Of a DNA stretch of 64,000 nucleotides, positions 1 through 12,812 are shown in pieces; position 1 is the first letter of the stretch; every line of letters begins with the position of its first letter. The position numbers were made by a program, and so were the translations under genes. Source of the stretch: Cheiracanthium punctorium (taxonomy: Eukaryota; Arthropoda; Arachnida; Araneae; Cheiracanthiidae); the NCBI GenBank assembly GCA_038373885.1, contig JAWZYV010011917.1, positions 1 to 64,000 of the forward strand, written 5' to 3'. The notes beneath the pieces are model-generated. The model saw nothing but the letters and a program-made list of their open reading frames with translations. It had not been told where the DNA came from and ran no database searches.

Positions 1-178
1 CCTTTTTAATTAAAAAATATTGTTTCTCATAAAAAACTTTTTTTTCCAAAAATATCTACTTTAATTATCATAAATGATACTCTACGTCAAAATCTGTTTG
101 AAAATTGTAAAAATAAAAGCTCATAATTTCACACTCTTTATGACGTGTGAATTTTCAAGGTAAATAAATTACGCCATA

Positions 179-222
179 TGCGGATGTATGGCCGCTGGTC
201 AATAGCTGGCCATACATCCGCA
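179..222. repeat. Perfect hairpin within a duplicated segment
   Basis: A 15-bp arm (TGCGGATGTATGGCC) is followed by a 14-nt loop and its exact reverse complement. The right half and the bases after it, to about 268, recur near 1188-1263 with one or two changes. This looks like a terminal hairpin or MITE end that was duplicated on both sides of the mariner remnant. No encoded product is visible. Confidence 0.7.
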
Positions 223-268
223 AACGCCTTTATCTTCTATCTCAAATTTCGGAGCTTTGTGGCACTAT
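192..268 (+). repeat. 75-bp direct repeat, copy 1 (copy 2 at about 1188-1263)
   Basis: The stretch from the hairpin loop through 'tggcactata' is repeated almost identically near 1188-1263, in the same orientation. The two copies bracket about 920 bp that contains a mariner transposase remnant, so they may be element ends or flanking duplications. I cannot assign a family. Confidence 0.7.
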
Positions 269-789
269 AGGATTTTAAGGATTATTACGAGCAGGTTAAT
301 AAGAGATGTATTAGAATTTCATTTGTTACCTTCTTTACAGGGAGTAGTCTTATTGCCCAATTTTAAGTACCTCTCTTATGTGCAATTTTGCAACAAATCG
401 AGTCTGAAGAAAAAAATCAACAATTTCTTGAAAAATTTAGCAGCTTGCAGTAAAAGGTAGATGATATTTTTCAGTCAGAGTGTATTAACAAAACGTTACT
501 TAAATATCAAAGATTGCAACGTTTTCATCATAAACGTGACTGATTTTAGAATAGTAGTTAAATGTAAGTGCTATCCCATATATTTTTTCCTTATTAATGT
601 TTTCGTAATGCTTTACTTGTTTTTCAGTAAATATTTTTATTGCACCATAACAAGAAATTATATTACATGAAATCGAGCAGTAGAAAATATATAAACCCAA
701 AACATTGCAGAAAGAATCAGAGGACGGTTTAGAAAGTAAAGTAACAAGTTCTGTACCCAAAAAGATATGAAAGAAAACCAAGAGATGCA

Positions 790-1165
790 GAGACATAGCA
801 AGGCATTTTGGTACAGATTATTTTTTAACTTAGCATCCATAGGCATCAAAGCATTTGTTGCTTCTCTCTAACAATTTATCGAGTCCAGTGTGGAAAAAAA
901 TCAAGGCCGTGGTCGTTGAGACACCTAACATCGAGGTCCTGAACTGTGCCAACGGCTTGAAAATGCCGTCCTACCAGGTACTTCTTAAAAGATCAGCGGA
1001 TATAGAAATATGAGGATGCAAGATCCGGGCTATAGGGAAGATGTTCCAGCACGTTTCACTGGAATCTCTGTAGCTAACCACGTGCAACCAAGGCCATATG
1101 TGGTCGGACGCTGTCATGCAACACGATGAAACCTCTCGAGAACTGCGGAAGTTTTCTTCAGACAT
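790..1165 (-). pseudogene. mariner-like transposase C-terminal remnant
   Basis: On the minus strand one frame reads VLHDSVRPH near 1120. It continues through a block resembling NVLEHLPYSPDLASSYFY, then SFKKYLVGRHF. This is the D(34)D region and the following 'PYSPDLAPSD' signature of mariner transposases. The Asp of the HD(N/S) motif survives, but several in-frame stops interrupt the reading and the N-terminal half is absent. The product would have been a cut-and-paste DNA transposase acting in the nucleus. It is non-functional here. The segment lies between the two 75-bp direct repeats. Family identity is by motif only; which mariner subfamily is unknown. Confidence 0.7.
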
Positions 1166-1269
1166 AAAAATCGCCGTATTACACTCCGCTGGTCAATAGC
1201 TGGCCATACGTCCGCAAACGCCTTTATCTTCTATCTCAAGTTTCGGAGCTTAGTGGCACTATACAAGTT

Positions 1270-2279
1270 TACCTAGTGGTATTTGATTGCTGGGATCGTC
1301 TGTTGTACTTACAAATTAGTCGTCCGAATGCAAAACTCGTTAAATCAAGCAATCCAAAATTGAGATTATAACGGCATTTTGTTTCTTACACCAATCGTTG
1401 TTTCATTTCCGTTTAAAAAGATGAAGTAAAAAAAAAATTTCTAATCTATTGAAATAGAGCTTCGAAAATCCTATACTACTGCAAAATTCTGTAATTCCAT
1501 CTTGCTTACTGCCGCATAATTCGTCATATGCATTTGATTCGACCCGCGTCAAAACTCGCTATATCCTCAGCTGTCGTACTCAGTACATGTTTTTAAGCTG
1601 CAAACCTCGTAAAATTTCAGGCTTTTTTTCTCCGTTGTTTTTCATTGTTACCACCATTAATATCAATATCAGCATTGTTATCAATATTTCCACCGTATTT
1701 TGTGTATTTTGCTGTGATTAAGCTAATTTTTTATAGTGTTTTAGTTATTTTTTCAAACATAATTTTACTTATTGATCATTTTTTCATTCGATTGCCATAA
1801 AAATTCGCCTCTCCCCTATGATACCGGATCAGGCAGCTTATTCATGGCAAGCTTATATCTACATTTTTACAATCTGTGTTCGTCATTCCAATGTCCAACT
1901 ACCAAAGAAAACACTTTTGTTATGCATAGACAAAAAATATGCATCTCAAAGAATCAATTTGGATAGCATCAGCTCTGTATGATTACTTGCAGAAAATTGA
2001 CCTAATCCAAATTTTTACTGTTCGTCTGGTATTTGATGACTGCGGGGGCTAGAATAAATGAATTTGTACCTTAATGATAAATTCGTACTGTTTCTAAACT
2101 TGATAAATTTTTCATATAGCAGCAAAACTCTAAATCCAAATCAGTTAGTTAATTAACATGAAAATTGGATTTGGAACGAATTTTGCACTAAAATGCCAAA
2201 TTTCAAGAAATCATAACGAAAAACAAAATGCAGCTTTTTTTTTTTTTCATTTTCAGTAAAATAATTTGAATGGCGCTTA
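1270..2279. other. Non-coding stretch, nothing recognised
   Basis: AT-rich sequence without a supported gene or clear repeat. The short ORF at 1772-1966 has no motif that I recognise. Confidence 0.5.
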
Positions 2280-2388
2280 CCCAAGTAGCACAATTAGTCC
2301 AAAAGACGTTTAAAACACGTTTTTTAACGTCAAAAAACGTATTTCCAACGTAATTTGAACGTTTTTTGAACTATTTGTGCTACTAGGG
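2280..2388. mobile_element. 109-bp MITE with CCC..TAGCACAA termini
   Basis: It starts CCCAAGTAGCACAA and ends TTGTGCTACTAGGG, forming terminal inverted repeats. TA lies on each side (2278-2279 and 2389-2390), the target duplication expected of Tc1/mariner-type MITEs. The inside has AACGT-rich subrepeats. A similar single end (ATGTGCTATTAGGG) occurs at about 25239-25252. Confidence 0.7.
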
Positions 2389-2845
2389 TAACGAGTTTTG
2401 CAGTTGAAGAACTCATATGGAATTACATTCGCTCGGTGAGTATGCATACTCGCGAGAGCTCTGGCTACCTTACTTTTTGAACCACTTTTTTACTCCAATT
2501 TGTGAATTTATTTTGAATAAATGAGTTGAATGAGTTTGAATAAAACTTGTTTCTGTGCTAAATTTTTTCTTCTTTTTTTATGAACAATTAGATTTTTTTA
2601 CAAAATATAACATACTGCTACAAAGCATACTTTTTACATTGAAATTATTTAACGTGAACGGGCCAACGAATTTTGCATCATAAAGCACTTCATTTTTTAT
2701 AATTTTGTTCCCTGAAAATGCACTAAAAATGTAATAAAAATAACGTGGATTGAAAAATGAAATCGGAATTGTATACGTTAAATCAAAACGTACAATGAAT
2801 CATTCTAAAAATATGAGTACGATAATCAAGACAACCTACCTTTTC

Positions 2846-2877
<32 letters not shown>
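2846..2877. repeat. (AAT)n microsatellite
   Basis: About ten uninterrupted AAT/ATA units. Confidence 0.95.
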
Positions 2878-2878
<1 letters not shown>

Positions 2879-3464
2879 GTGTTTTCCTATAAGATTAAAA
2901 GTATTTTGCATTTCTGCAGGATAGACTGATTATAGTGATTATAAATACAGGTTGTTTTAAAATACATTGAAAATAATTATTATGAATCATACTAAGGAAG
3001 ATTTATATTATCTGCACTTATAGTATATCGGCTCATGTTTGCTGGAGAAAACACAAAAAACTTTAAATGTAGGAGAAGAGAAATTATGGTAGTTAGGGTA
3101 TATCTTGAGTTAAAATGCGTATAAAAACAGGTATTTTGATATCCATGGGCTGTTTTCTGTTGTTTGTAATAATTAAACTTTTTTGTGTGACTTTATTCAG
3201 CCCTTTCACCCTTGATAACAATTTTCATAGTTATTTTAGTTTTAAGTGCAAAAATAATACGCTTTATTGAGATCTGCTTTTTTTTAATAAAGGTGAGGTA
3301 AAGCGGGTAATAGATTAAAAACAAGACCAAAATATTAATACACTTTTTCACATTTAATTTGCTTTCTATTCTGAAATACAAATTATTCACGTTTAAAAAT
3401 ATTATGGTCAGGGCTGTTAGACTTCAGTTCTGGATGTACATTGCGTTCCAGCATTTCATTGTTG

Positions 3465-4007
3465 CAGGGTAAGATGAGGTAAACGGAAATCGGGTTCTTT
3501 TTTCTTAAATCAAAAATATGAATTTCTTTTTAAATGATTTTTCTTCTTTAGTCTACATTTTCTGACATTAGTTGGTAACATTCGTACTCACAAAATTCAT
3601 TAGGAGCTTTAGGAAACATATTATTAAATAAGCCAAACTGTATACCCATTTTACCTCACCACACTAAAACATAAACAGAAAGAAAATATTTTTAAAAAAT
3701 CCTTACATTTTTCTGATAATAAAGCATTTAGAGATTTTCTAAATCGAAAATAATAACAGACTTCTCAAAATTTTCAGGAATGATTAGTTTCTTGAAAGTT
3801 TTTGCAGACACAAAGAACATGGATTCAAGAAGCAGATAAAAACTAATATTATGTTTCCAAATGCAATGAATACATTTATTTATGAGCATAAATCTTGACT
3901 AATTATGTCTTAAAATTTTGGCAAAAAAAAAATATTATTAAAAAATAATTTATTTACATATTGTATGAAAAAAATTTCAAACAATTCCATTTTACCTCAT
4001 CGTACTG
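3465..4007. mobile_element. Pogo-type MITE remnant
   Basis: The left end reads CAGGGTAAGATGAGGTAAA; the right end, reverse-complemented, reads CAGTACGATGAGGTAAAA. The right end is followed by TA, whereas the left flank is not TA. Another GTGAGGTAAA motif sits near 3290, so a related copy may overlap. No coding sequence is seen inside. Confidence 0.45.
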
Positions 4008-4649
4008 TATGCATTGTGTTTGTATGTAACATGTATATGAACTGTAAAGATCTTTTATAAAATATGTGAGTCAAATGACTTTACTAGTCGTCTTATACCA
4101 CATTAGTATACAGTACGAGTATCTGAGATAGGCACATTCTATATGATAAAAGTTTTCTGTATAATTGTGTAATGAATTACTCTATAAAGATTAAGACTAG
4201 AAGATATATTTCATATTATGGTGTAAATTTTATTCTGTTTCATTCACATTTTATTTGGAACTCGACTATTCTATTCGACTCTATTCGACTCGATTCTATT
4301 CGACTTTTTTCCAAAAGTCGAATAGAATTTTTTTATTTTATAGACGCCTCTCTCTTCTATTTTGGTGAGATTTTATCATTTATATTTTTATATGAATACA
4401 AGCTGACCCGGCAAACGTTGTTTTGCCAAATAAATTATTCCTAGGATTATTTTAGTAGAAAGAAATGACTAACTTATTGTAAGTGTGTGAGGATGTGGTA
4501 TATGAGTGGAAGAGGCATGGAGCGCTGTGAACAATGCTGGAATATAAAAATAACACAATACCAAACATTTATATTTTTAATTCATTGTAATTTATTCTTT
4601 ACATTTATATATATATTGCTAATTACAATAATTTTACTAAAAAATAATA

Positions 4650-4823
4650 TCAATCCCTTAACGGAATAGAGTGAACAATATTTTTAGCTAACACAAACAA
4701 ACTGCATGGTTTGCCCACTCGAGATCATGCCACGTATAATTGTCCGTGTGAAAAGCATGGCGTGCTCAAATCTAAGCCACAAACAAACATAGTTTGGCCT
4801 TGTGACTTATTCATAGTCATTCC
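4650..4823 (-). pseudogene. Helitron PIF1-like helicase, C-terminal fragment
   Basis: Read on the minus strand from 4823 this gives [11 protein letters not shown], then [18 protein letters not shown], a stop codon, SRVGKPCSLFVLAKN, and a stop at 4650-4652. These are the last helicase motifs of Helitron Rep/helicase proteins: the MTxNKSQGQ motif and the LYVAxSR motif. A TGA replaces the residue between Ala and Ser in the second motif. In an intact Helitron this PIF1-type domain unwinds DNA during rolling-circle transposition. Only about 57 residues remain and everything upstream is lost to the repeat block at 4840-8286. The position 250 bp inside the 3' hairpin fits a Helitron. Confidence 0.85.
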
Positions 4824-4859
4824 ATAAAAAATTTTGTCCAAAAAAAAAAAATAATAATA

Positions 4860-6370
4860 AAAGGATGAAAATCTGAAACATTTTCAGATTTTAAATACGC
4901 ACTATAGCGCTATATATTAAAATCGTATCATAATTTATGCATCGTCCCTATTTTTCTCTCATATTCCATTAAGTTGGAAAGAGTATATTATTCATGACTG
5001 TGCTGTATTTTTTTTCTTGTTTCGTAAAACCCATCTTTGGAATCGAAATCTATCTTAAAATCGTCTACTAAAACTATTTTACAATATTCGCCAAGTATAT
5101 TACAACTACACTTCATCGTTCTATATAATGTTTCGAATGCGCATCATAATACATGCGTATACCATGTATGTCTTTCTTGGGTTGGTTCCTACTTTAACGC
5201 CTCGACTCTCGCCAAGGTGGCGATTATTATTAAACATATGCAGTTACAATGACAATTTTTTGCATTTATGTGGCAATCATAATTTAGAATTAAAATGGCG
5301 ATTTGGAACAACATGTAAGTACAGCATGCCGTTACATTTTTATTTATTTTGGATTGCCAATTAATGTAGTTGTAATAATAAAGTGTCTTCAAATTCCTTA
5401 ACTGGTGCGTTTATCGCTAATTTGTTTACTTTAGTTTTCATCTAGTTCTTTTGGGAGCGCCGAAACGGTACGTACGTATTATGCCGGCGGTCACTTCCGC
5501 CAAACTACTTTTTCGTCAAATTTGCTGGCAAACTATTGCCAATCGTATTCCAAACCATCAACAATTTCATGAGCCCGGCATTTATCTTGGTGAAAATTTC
5601 TTGTCTTAGAGGACCGCCGGGATAATACTTAAGTACCGTTGAAACTTGTGCATTACTCCCAGAGACCCATGACTGCAAAGCTCGCCAAAGTACGGGGGAT
5701 TTTTTAGGTAGGTGAGAGTGCGGGGCGTTAAAATAGGAATCAACTCTTTCTTGTACCATAAAACACATCTTTGGAATCGAAATCTACCTTAAAATCGCCT
5801 ACTGAAACTGTTTTACAATCTTCGCCAGGCATATTCATCCTATAGGCATATTCCAACTATGCCGCAAAGACATGAAATGGGAATTATAATCCAAGAGTGT
5901 ACAGTGTTTTCCTTTCTTGTTCCACAAAGCACTTCTTCAGAATAGAAATCAATATTAAAATCGCCTAATAAAACTGTGTTACAATATACGCCAGGCGTTT
6001 TCTAACTATACTCGAAATATATTTATAATAAATTGTCACGTTTTGGCTCCCCATTTAGCGATCCATTATCAAAAATTGCAAATCCTTGTGCGACTTTCAT
6101 CATTTTATTAACGCCCCCCCCTCTCTCCACGTTATCTGGCAAACACATTTGAAAAGGGACTCGATGCGCTAATGCCTAGACAAAAATCCTGATTGAACTT
6201 ATTAGCTCTCTGGTGCTAAAAATTTTGAGGTGGACCGCCCTTGTGACTTAGAGGTATGAGACAAAATCATATTCGTAGACCTAATGAATATACATATAAA
6301 ATTTCTTTAAAATCGGTTGAGCCGTTTTGGAGGAGTATGGTAACTAACACTGTGACATGAGAATTTTATT
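4860..6370 (-). repeat. Helitron 5' module, copy 1
   Basis: It starts at the run 'aaggatgaaaatctgaaaca' and ends at 'gagaattttatttatta'. It matches 6779-8286 along most of its length with scattered differences and indels. Both copies contain a block where a sequence near 5175-5215 recurs inverted near 5710-5755, so the module has internal inverted structure. The short ORFs in it are not supported as genes. Confidence 0.75.
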
Positions 6371-6604
6371 TATTACATATACCCAATATGAGTTCAATCG
6401 AATGTACCGTTTAAACGCTAGAGCACTTTCAAGAATTTCCCCCCCCATAAGCCATAATGTAAAAGAAATCTTTGTAGTAGCCCAGTAGAAAAACTATAAG
6501 TTCTATACACATCAAAATCAATGTCGGTCTTAGGATGGTGGTTTATAACAAATATACCCAATTTGAGCTCAATCGAATGCCCCGTTTAGGAGCTATCGTG
6601 CTCA

Positions 6605-6644
6605 CTCACACACACACACACACACGCACACACACACACACACA
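6605..6644. repeat. (CA)n microsatellite in a retroelement-like tail
   Basis: A CA run with one CG interruption. The flanking text ('caatcgaatg', 'acctcaaaacgtg') resembles 3' tails of non-LTR retrotransposons, but I cannot name the family. Confidence 0.85.
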
Positions 6645-6778
6645 TACAAACATACATCTCGTAAAAATAGCATAAATGAATTCAGAAGACCTCAAAACGT
6701 GTTAATACATCAAAATCTCGAAGTCGAATTTTTTCATGATTACAATACTTTCCTTACAGGGTACATGTTCGGAAAGAA

Positions 6779-8286
6779 AAAAGGATGAAAATCTGAAACA
6801 CTTTCAGGTTTTAAATACACACTATAGTGCTATATATATTATATATATATATTAAAATCGTATCATTAGTTATACGTTGTCCCTATTTTCTTACTTATTC
6901 CATTAAGTTTCAAAAGTGTATCATTATTCATGACTGTGCTGTATTTTTCTTGCTTGTTTCGTAAAACCCATCTTTGGAATCGAAATCTATCTTAAAATCG
7001 CCTACTAAAACTATTTTACAATCTTCGCCAAGTATATTACAAATATACTTCATCGTTTTATATATTGTTTCGAATGTGCATCATAATCCATGAATGTACC
7101 GGTTTGTCTTTCTTGGGTTGATTCCTAGTTTAACGCCTCGACTCTCGCCAAGGTGGCGATCATTAAACATATACAGTTACCATGACGATTTTTTGCATTC
7201 GTTTTGCATTAATTTTGCATTCGTAATTTAGAAATAAAATGGCGATTTGGAACAACATGTATAAGTAAAGCATGCCGTTACATTTTTATTTATTTTGAAT
7301 TGCCAATTAATGTAGTTTTAATAATTAAGTGTCTTCAGATTCCTTAACTGGTGCGTTTATCGCTAGTTTGTTTACTTTAGTTTTCATCTGGTTCTTTTGG
7401 GAGCGTTGAAACGGTACTTACCGTATCGTACAATCGTATTCCAAACCATCAACAATTTCTTGTGCCCGGCATTTATCTTCGTGAAAAATTGCTTGTCTTG
7501 CCAGACGGCCGGGATAATACGTAAGTACCGTTAAAACTTGTGCATAACTCCCAGAGACCCATGACTGCAAAGCTCGCCAAAGTACGGGGATTTTTTAGGT
7601 TGGCGAGAGTGGGCATGTTAAAATAGGAATCAACTCTTTCTTGTACCATAAAACGCATCTTTGGAATCGAAATCTATCTTAAAATCGCCTACTGAAAATG
7701 TTTTACAATCTTCGCCAGGCATATTCTTCCTGTAGGCATATTCCAACTATACCGCAAAGATATTTTAAATGCTGTTTGGAATGGGCATCCTAATCCATGA
7801 GTGTACCGTGTTTTCCCTTCTTGTTCCACAGAGAACTTCTTCGGAATAGAAATCTATATTAAAATCGCCTAATAAAACTCTTTTACAATATACGCTAGGC
7901 GTTTCCTAAATACGCGAAATATATGTATAATAAATTGTCGCGTTTTGGCACCACATTTAGCGATCCATTATCAAAAATTGCAAACCTTGTGCGACTTTCA
8001 ACATTTTATTAACTTCTCCCGCCCCCCTCTCCACATTATCTGGCAAACACATTTGAAAAGTGATTCGACACGCTAATGTCTACACAGAAATCCTGATTGA
8101 AATGAATAGCACTCGAGGGCTAAACATTTATGGTGGACCGCCCTTATGACTTAGGGGTATGAGACATAGTTAAAAACCTGTTCTATGACCTAACGAATAT
8201 ACATAGAAAATTTCATTAAAATTGGTCGAGTGGTTTCGGAGGAGTTAGGTGACTAACACTGGGACAGGAGAATTTTATATATTAGA
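6779..8286 (-). repeat. Helitron 5' module, copy 2
   Basis: The second head-to-tail copy of the module at 4860-6370. Its outer end carries a good Helitron-like 5' terminus at 8286 on the minus strand, whereas copy 1 lacks a clean TC start. Confidence 0.75.
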
Positions 8287-8472
8287 TTTGTATTATGCAT
8301 TAACCAGATCAATTTTAATAAAGCCTATTATAAAAAATGTTCATCATTTCCATCTGATAATTTAAACATGCGGTAAGTGGAAATATTCGTTTTTCATATA
8401 AAGCAACGAAATGAATTTTCGCACTAAAATTTATCCAAACTCAGATTCTTATTGGGTAACCAATAGAATACT

Positions 8473-8565
8473 TTGATATTTTACAGTCCCTTTGAAGCGT
8501 TACCTCCGAACGATGAGCCATGTCAATGAAAATTCCAATGCTTTAAAGGAACTGTAAAATATCAA
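8473..8565. repeat. Inverted repeat, 26-bp arms
   Basis: The arm 8473-8498 (TTGATATTTTACAGT...) pairs with 8540-8565 with two mismatches around a 41-nt spacer. It is possibly a small MITE. Confidence 0.7.
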
Positions 8566-8599
8566 TATTAATGTCAGGTTTAACTGTTCCTGAGGAACT

Positions 8600-11037
8600 T
8601 CTTAAAGTATTGTGAACTTTGCATGTTCTTAAAAGTATTTAGAAACACTATACTTTCCTGAAGCACACACGTTTTCGAATTAATAAGTTTATATATATAT
8701 AAATGAAAGGATTAATGTATTTTCAATTATTCAATCATTTTATAAGGCAATCATTGTAATCAGCTACTTTCCAGCATGCTTCCACTTTCTTAAACACAAA
8801 ACTTTTAAGACAATGTAAGAATAAACTCAGATGGAAACTTACAAACACGTTCATACTCTGCAAGAGTTTAAAATTGACGACTTAGACGATTGACGATTAA
8901 GACGTAGCCAAAAACTACTGATGCAAGATACAAACTTACTAATATGACGAAGGCATCAATTTCAATTTCCAAATCAATGAATATCCGTACACCGCTAAGC
9001 ACAAAGAACTATGTTCTAAGCACTATGTTAAAAGTTCGGATTTTGAATTTGTGTTTTGAATAAATCTATTATGAGAACACCTCACTGCATTGATTGCATT
9101 TACGAAGATGTTCCACTATTTATAGGAAAAGATTGTTCCGACAGTCTTTGATTCTTGAAATAATTACTTTTAAATGAGTTCCCATGGGTGAGATCTTTTT
9201 ACGGATTTTATTAAGAAGGATTTATTTTATTATCGAATTTTAAAGCAAAACCAGAAGGTGATATAGTGAATGAGGAGCAAACATTCAAACCATGTTTTCT
9301 CCTTCGGATACAATTTTTCAGGCAACACAAAAAACTGATGACTTAAAAAATACCTTGTTTCAGACTATAAGTATCATTTTTTTTAGTTGTATTACTGGTT
9401 ATTTGGGAGATTTATAAGAATGCTATGCATAAATAACTTGAAGTTAATGAGTAAAAATCTTTTGAAAGTTGGAGAAATCATGTTTTGAGCGAACTCAGAG
9501 GAGGGAACATGTTTTAAATGTGTCCAGTGTGGATAAAACACTTTTTGAATGAAATTCACTTTTTATTGGAATAACGTTTTTTAAGGGAAAATACTAATTA
9601 TCAGCTGATCAAAACCGATTATTTTATTAATTATAAAATAAAGTTAAAAGTTTATAAGCAAGCAATCGTCCTGCAAATTTCAGGGAATTTTAAATTCTTA
9701 TCCGCTCGCGCAAATAATTCAAGACCTCATCGAAGAAATCCCTTATTTCCTCTGTTTCTGTATTTTCTGCCGGTAAATGATAAGTAATGTCTTTGTACCA
9801 CATTTAAAATCAGGTTGTTTTTGCATCTCTTTGCCATACTTTAAGAGTTCGTCTATATCATTTTTTCTCTTCAACTTCCATCGCTGCGAAGAATAGATTG
9901 TAAGACAACTATTTTCACAATTGAAGCATTAATCTCCATTTTAAGAAGTTTTGTGCCAGACTGTTCTCTTAGATCTTCAAATTAGTTTTTGAAGCCTTTA
10001 ACTGTTACACTTTCTCAACGACTTTTCTCGAGCTTCCTTTTTAATTCTGATATGAACGGGAAGTTTTTGAAATACTTATTAAAAGATTTCGTATTAAAAG
10101 TTTCCAATCACCAAATTTACGTTTCTAACAAAATTTTTTTCGTTTATCATCTGCCGACTCGAATATTTCAGAGTATTCTAGTTAAGAATATTTAACTGAA
10201 GTACTTATCTTAAATTAGTTAACGAAATAAAAATGATGCCACAACAATTTTAATATTCTCCGTTTTGAAAACAGCAATTCAAGTTCTTAAAATTGCCTTC
10301 GTTAGAATCGAAAATATAAAGCTTTATTTTCGACACTGCATATTTAACAGCACTCTAAGTCCATAGAAAACAACGTTTTTGTGAATGCTGAACTGGAAAA
10401 CATTTTTCTCGATCGTAATACAAAGCAGTAATTAAGTTTAAGCCACTAACTGTAACGCATGTTGTACAAAGGCCATTAATTGCATCTGCTGCCATAAATG
10501 GATCAAGTGCGTTCTCGATAAGCAAATATTTGGACATTTTTATCGACAACACGCATCGAAAAATGATTACTATGTCGAAATATTTTTTACACGAAAAGGA
10601 TAACGAATATATTTATATTTTTTATGGATTCTTTTCAATTTTGCGGTAAGTAAAGGCTGTTACGCAAACAAACACTTCATCAAAAGAGCCGCCAAAAATT
10701 CTGGTATTTTTTTGCTGGGATTACATTTAAAGTATTATACTGCTTTGAAGAGAAAATTATAAAGAATACAGTTGTATTTGTGGCTATTTTAAACAACAAA
10801 TTAGTTATATGCAAATGCCAATAAAAATGTAACATATATTGAGTCTATTCTTAAATGGCTAAGAGGTACTGGAATTCGAGCACAAAGGTGAATTAATATC
10901 GGTTAACTTATTTTTATCCAGTAACTTGTTTAAATTTTTCTTACCGCCAATTTTTATTTACTTGTTGCTAAAGTCCATCTACACAAAAGTTTATTTTTAA
11001 GTCATAATAACTTATGAATATTTTATTCTATATTCAA
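8600..11037. other. Unassigned AT-rich DNA
   Basis: No coding segment, terminal repeat or RNA gene was recognised. The short ORFs at 9989-10195 and 10355-10552 show no known motif. Confidence 0.5.
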
Positions 11038-11490
11038 TAGGGGAGACTGGGGCACATTTCGAAACTTTATATAATTTAGTTTTGCTAATTTTTATTTTTA
11101 TCTTTTTTTGGGGTAAACAGGACATAATTATACTTTTTATATCTACAAACTAGCCATGGCCAATCTTCATAACGGCCTGGACAATTAATGACATCTCTCG
11201 GACGAGTAGAATAAGGTGATTATCTACTCGACTGCAGATTGGAGTGCAATGATTCGCCACCAATCAGTAATCGAGTGGAAAGTTGTCTTACTCTAGTAGA
11301 AGTACTCCCGTAAGAAGTGCGTAGAAGGGATTCACAAAGCTTCTTCTAATCACGACAAGGTACCTCAGTGAGCAATTATATGCTTGTTAAACTTTTTTTC
11401 AATTCAAAGTCAATTGCCTTGCTTTCAGTCTTGTTAATAGATGGGAAAATACAAAAGTAAAAATAAATTCAAAGTATAATTAGTTACAGC

Positions 11491-11661
11491 CAGTGACGTA
11501 GCCAGACATTTTCCATTCGGGGGGGTTACGACTACTTCAACTCATATATATCTATAGGTGTGTGTGATAAGGGAGTGAAGAGTATACATTTTGTATGGCA
11601 AAAATTCCTCATGGGGTGTGTGTGTGTGAACCCCCTACCCCCCCCCTTGGCTACGCCACTG
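11491..11661 (-). mobile_element. 171-bp hAT-type MITE (CAGTGACGTAGCCAG ends)
   Basis: The termini CAGTGACGTAGCCAGA and TTGGCTACGCCACTG are inverted repeats. The body matches the element at 30222-30395 in the opposite orientation, sharing 'ttttgtatggcaaaaattcc' and the G-rich/C-rich ends. The flanking 8 bp do not match each other, so the TSD has decayed here. Confidence 0.8.
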
Positions 11662-11968
11662 GACGACATTAATTAAAATCTGCTAATTAATATATTTTAA
11701 AATGTTCCAGGCGGAAATTTTTTGTCGGATTTTCCTAAAAATTGACAAAATTGTTCTTTATATGTAATAGCATAAAAGTTGGTGATCAGTTTAATTTTAA
11801 TTTGAAAAAATATGAAAAAATTGCTTATCTCAGGCCCAATTTAATGCACCTGGAGCATTCTAATACACAAAGATTATCCAAGAGATATTAATTAATATTT
11901 TATTTAATTACATATTTTTCATTCATAAACAATTGACTATTGATAAACATTTTTTTTTAGAAATTGAC

Positions 11969-11971
<3 letters not shown>

Positions 11972-12017
<46 letters not shown>
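11972..12017. repeat. (TA)n microsatellite
   Basis: About 23 TA units. It creates a spurious poly(Ile-Tyr) ORF on the minus strand. Confidence 0.95.
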
Positions 12018-12019
<2 letters not shown>

Positions 12020-12744
12020 TTCATTGTTTTCTTAATACTTGCAAGCATATACAATGCAATGTAGCCAAGTTGGAGAAGTTTATAAATAATTTTTTTAAAT
12101 CCGAATTTTCTAAAAATTAATTTTTTCACCTCAGATATTTAAAAATTTATTAAATTTGATTTTCAAAGTAACTACATACATAGAGAGCTGGTAAATTCCC
12201 AGTTGATAATATAAATCTGTAAATAAAATATTTTTTCGTATAGAATGCAAATAACTATTCATAATTATTTTCTCTGAAGTGCATAACTTTGGGACCATAG
12301 CAGAATTGACATACTATATAAGGATTTATCCTACAAATTTTTAAACAAAGATTTTAGAAAGAAAGAAATGCTAACCATAAGAAAAAACATTATTATTTAT
12401 TTTTTTAATATTTGAATGTAAATGCAATTTGGCAAACGTTTCTACCCCTATTGATTGTTTAATTTACAGTGTATGAAACGAAAGGTGGAAAACATTCTTT
12501 CAACCCTTACGGATAAGCCCGCATATTGTGCAAAATACATAAAATGCAAAACAATTAAAACACTTTTCAGAATGATCACAAATCAATGTTTCTTGTAATA
12601 ATTTTATTTATATAGACAATTTTATTTATACAGGCATTTTTATTTAAATAGGCAATTGTAAATTCCATGAAAAGCAATTCCTCTATCCAATTCTCCTATT
12701 GAGACTAAAATAACCTTTACTTCAATCTAGTCAACCCCGAATAA

Positions 12745-12812
12745 GTCGAATGGAGTATCGAGGAGGAGAGCAGCAGTCTCCCATTCCGAGAGTTGAGGGT
12801 TCGATTCCATTT
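12745..12812 (+). ncRNA. tRNA-like SINE head or tRNA pseudogene
   Basis: A good B-box-like sequence, GGTTCGATTCC, lies at 12798-12808. It is preceded by a short stem of the form TCTC-7 nt-GAGA. The loop lacks the T expected before an anticodon, and no acceptor stem closes with the 3' side. I therefore read it as a tRNA-derived SINE head, not a working tRNA. Confidence 0.4.

Larger units (their letters stand above)
4399..8286 (-). mobile_element. Decayed Helitron on the minus strand with duplicated 5' module
   Basis: On the minus strand the element begins at 8286 with TC and an AT-rich start, then a region of the type common to arthropod Helitron 5' ends (TCTAATATATAAAATTC...). It ends near 4399 with a GGCAAA/TTTGCC hairpin followed by CAGCTTGT, a decayed form of the usual CTAGT end. 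A helicase C-terminal fragment lies just inside the 3' end. The 5' module occurs twice head to tail (about 4860-6370 and 6779-8286). Between the copies lie other repeats, including a CA microsatellite. Confidence 0.65.

Noticed and set aside
5505..5768. Minus-strand ORF repeated at 7473-7658
   Set aside because: Similarity comes from the duplicated Helitron module; the two copies are in different frames along their length.
11923..12129. Minus-strand ORF with an Ile-Tyr repeat
   Set aside because: It is the translation of the (TA)n microsatellite at 11972-12017.
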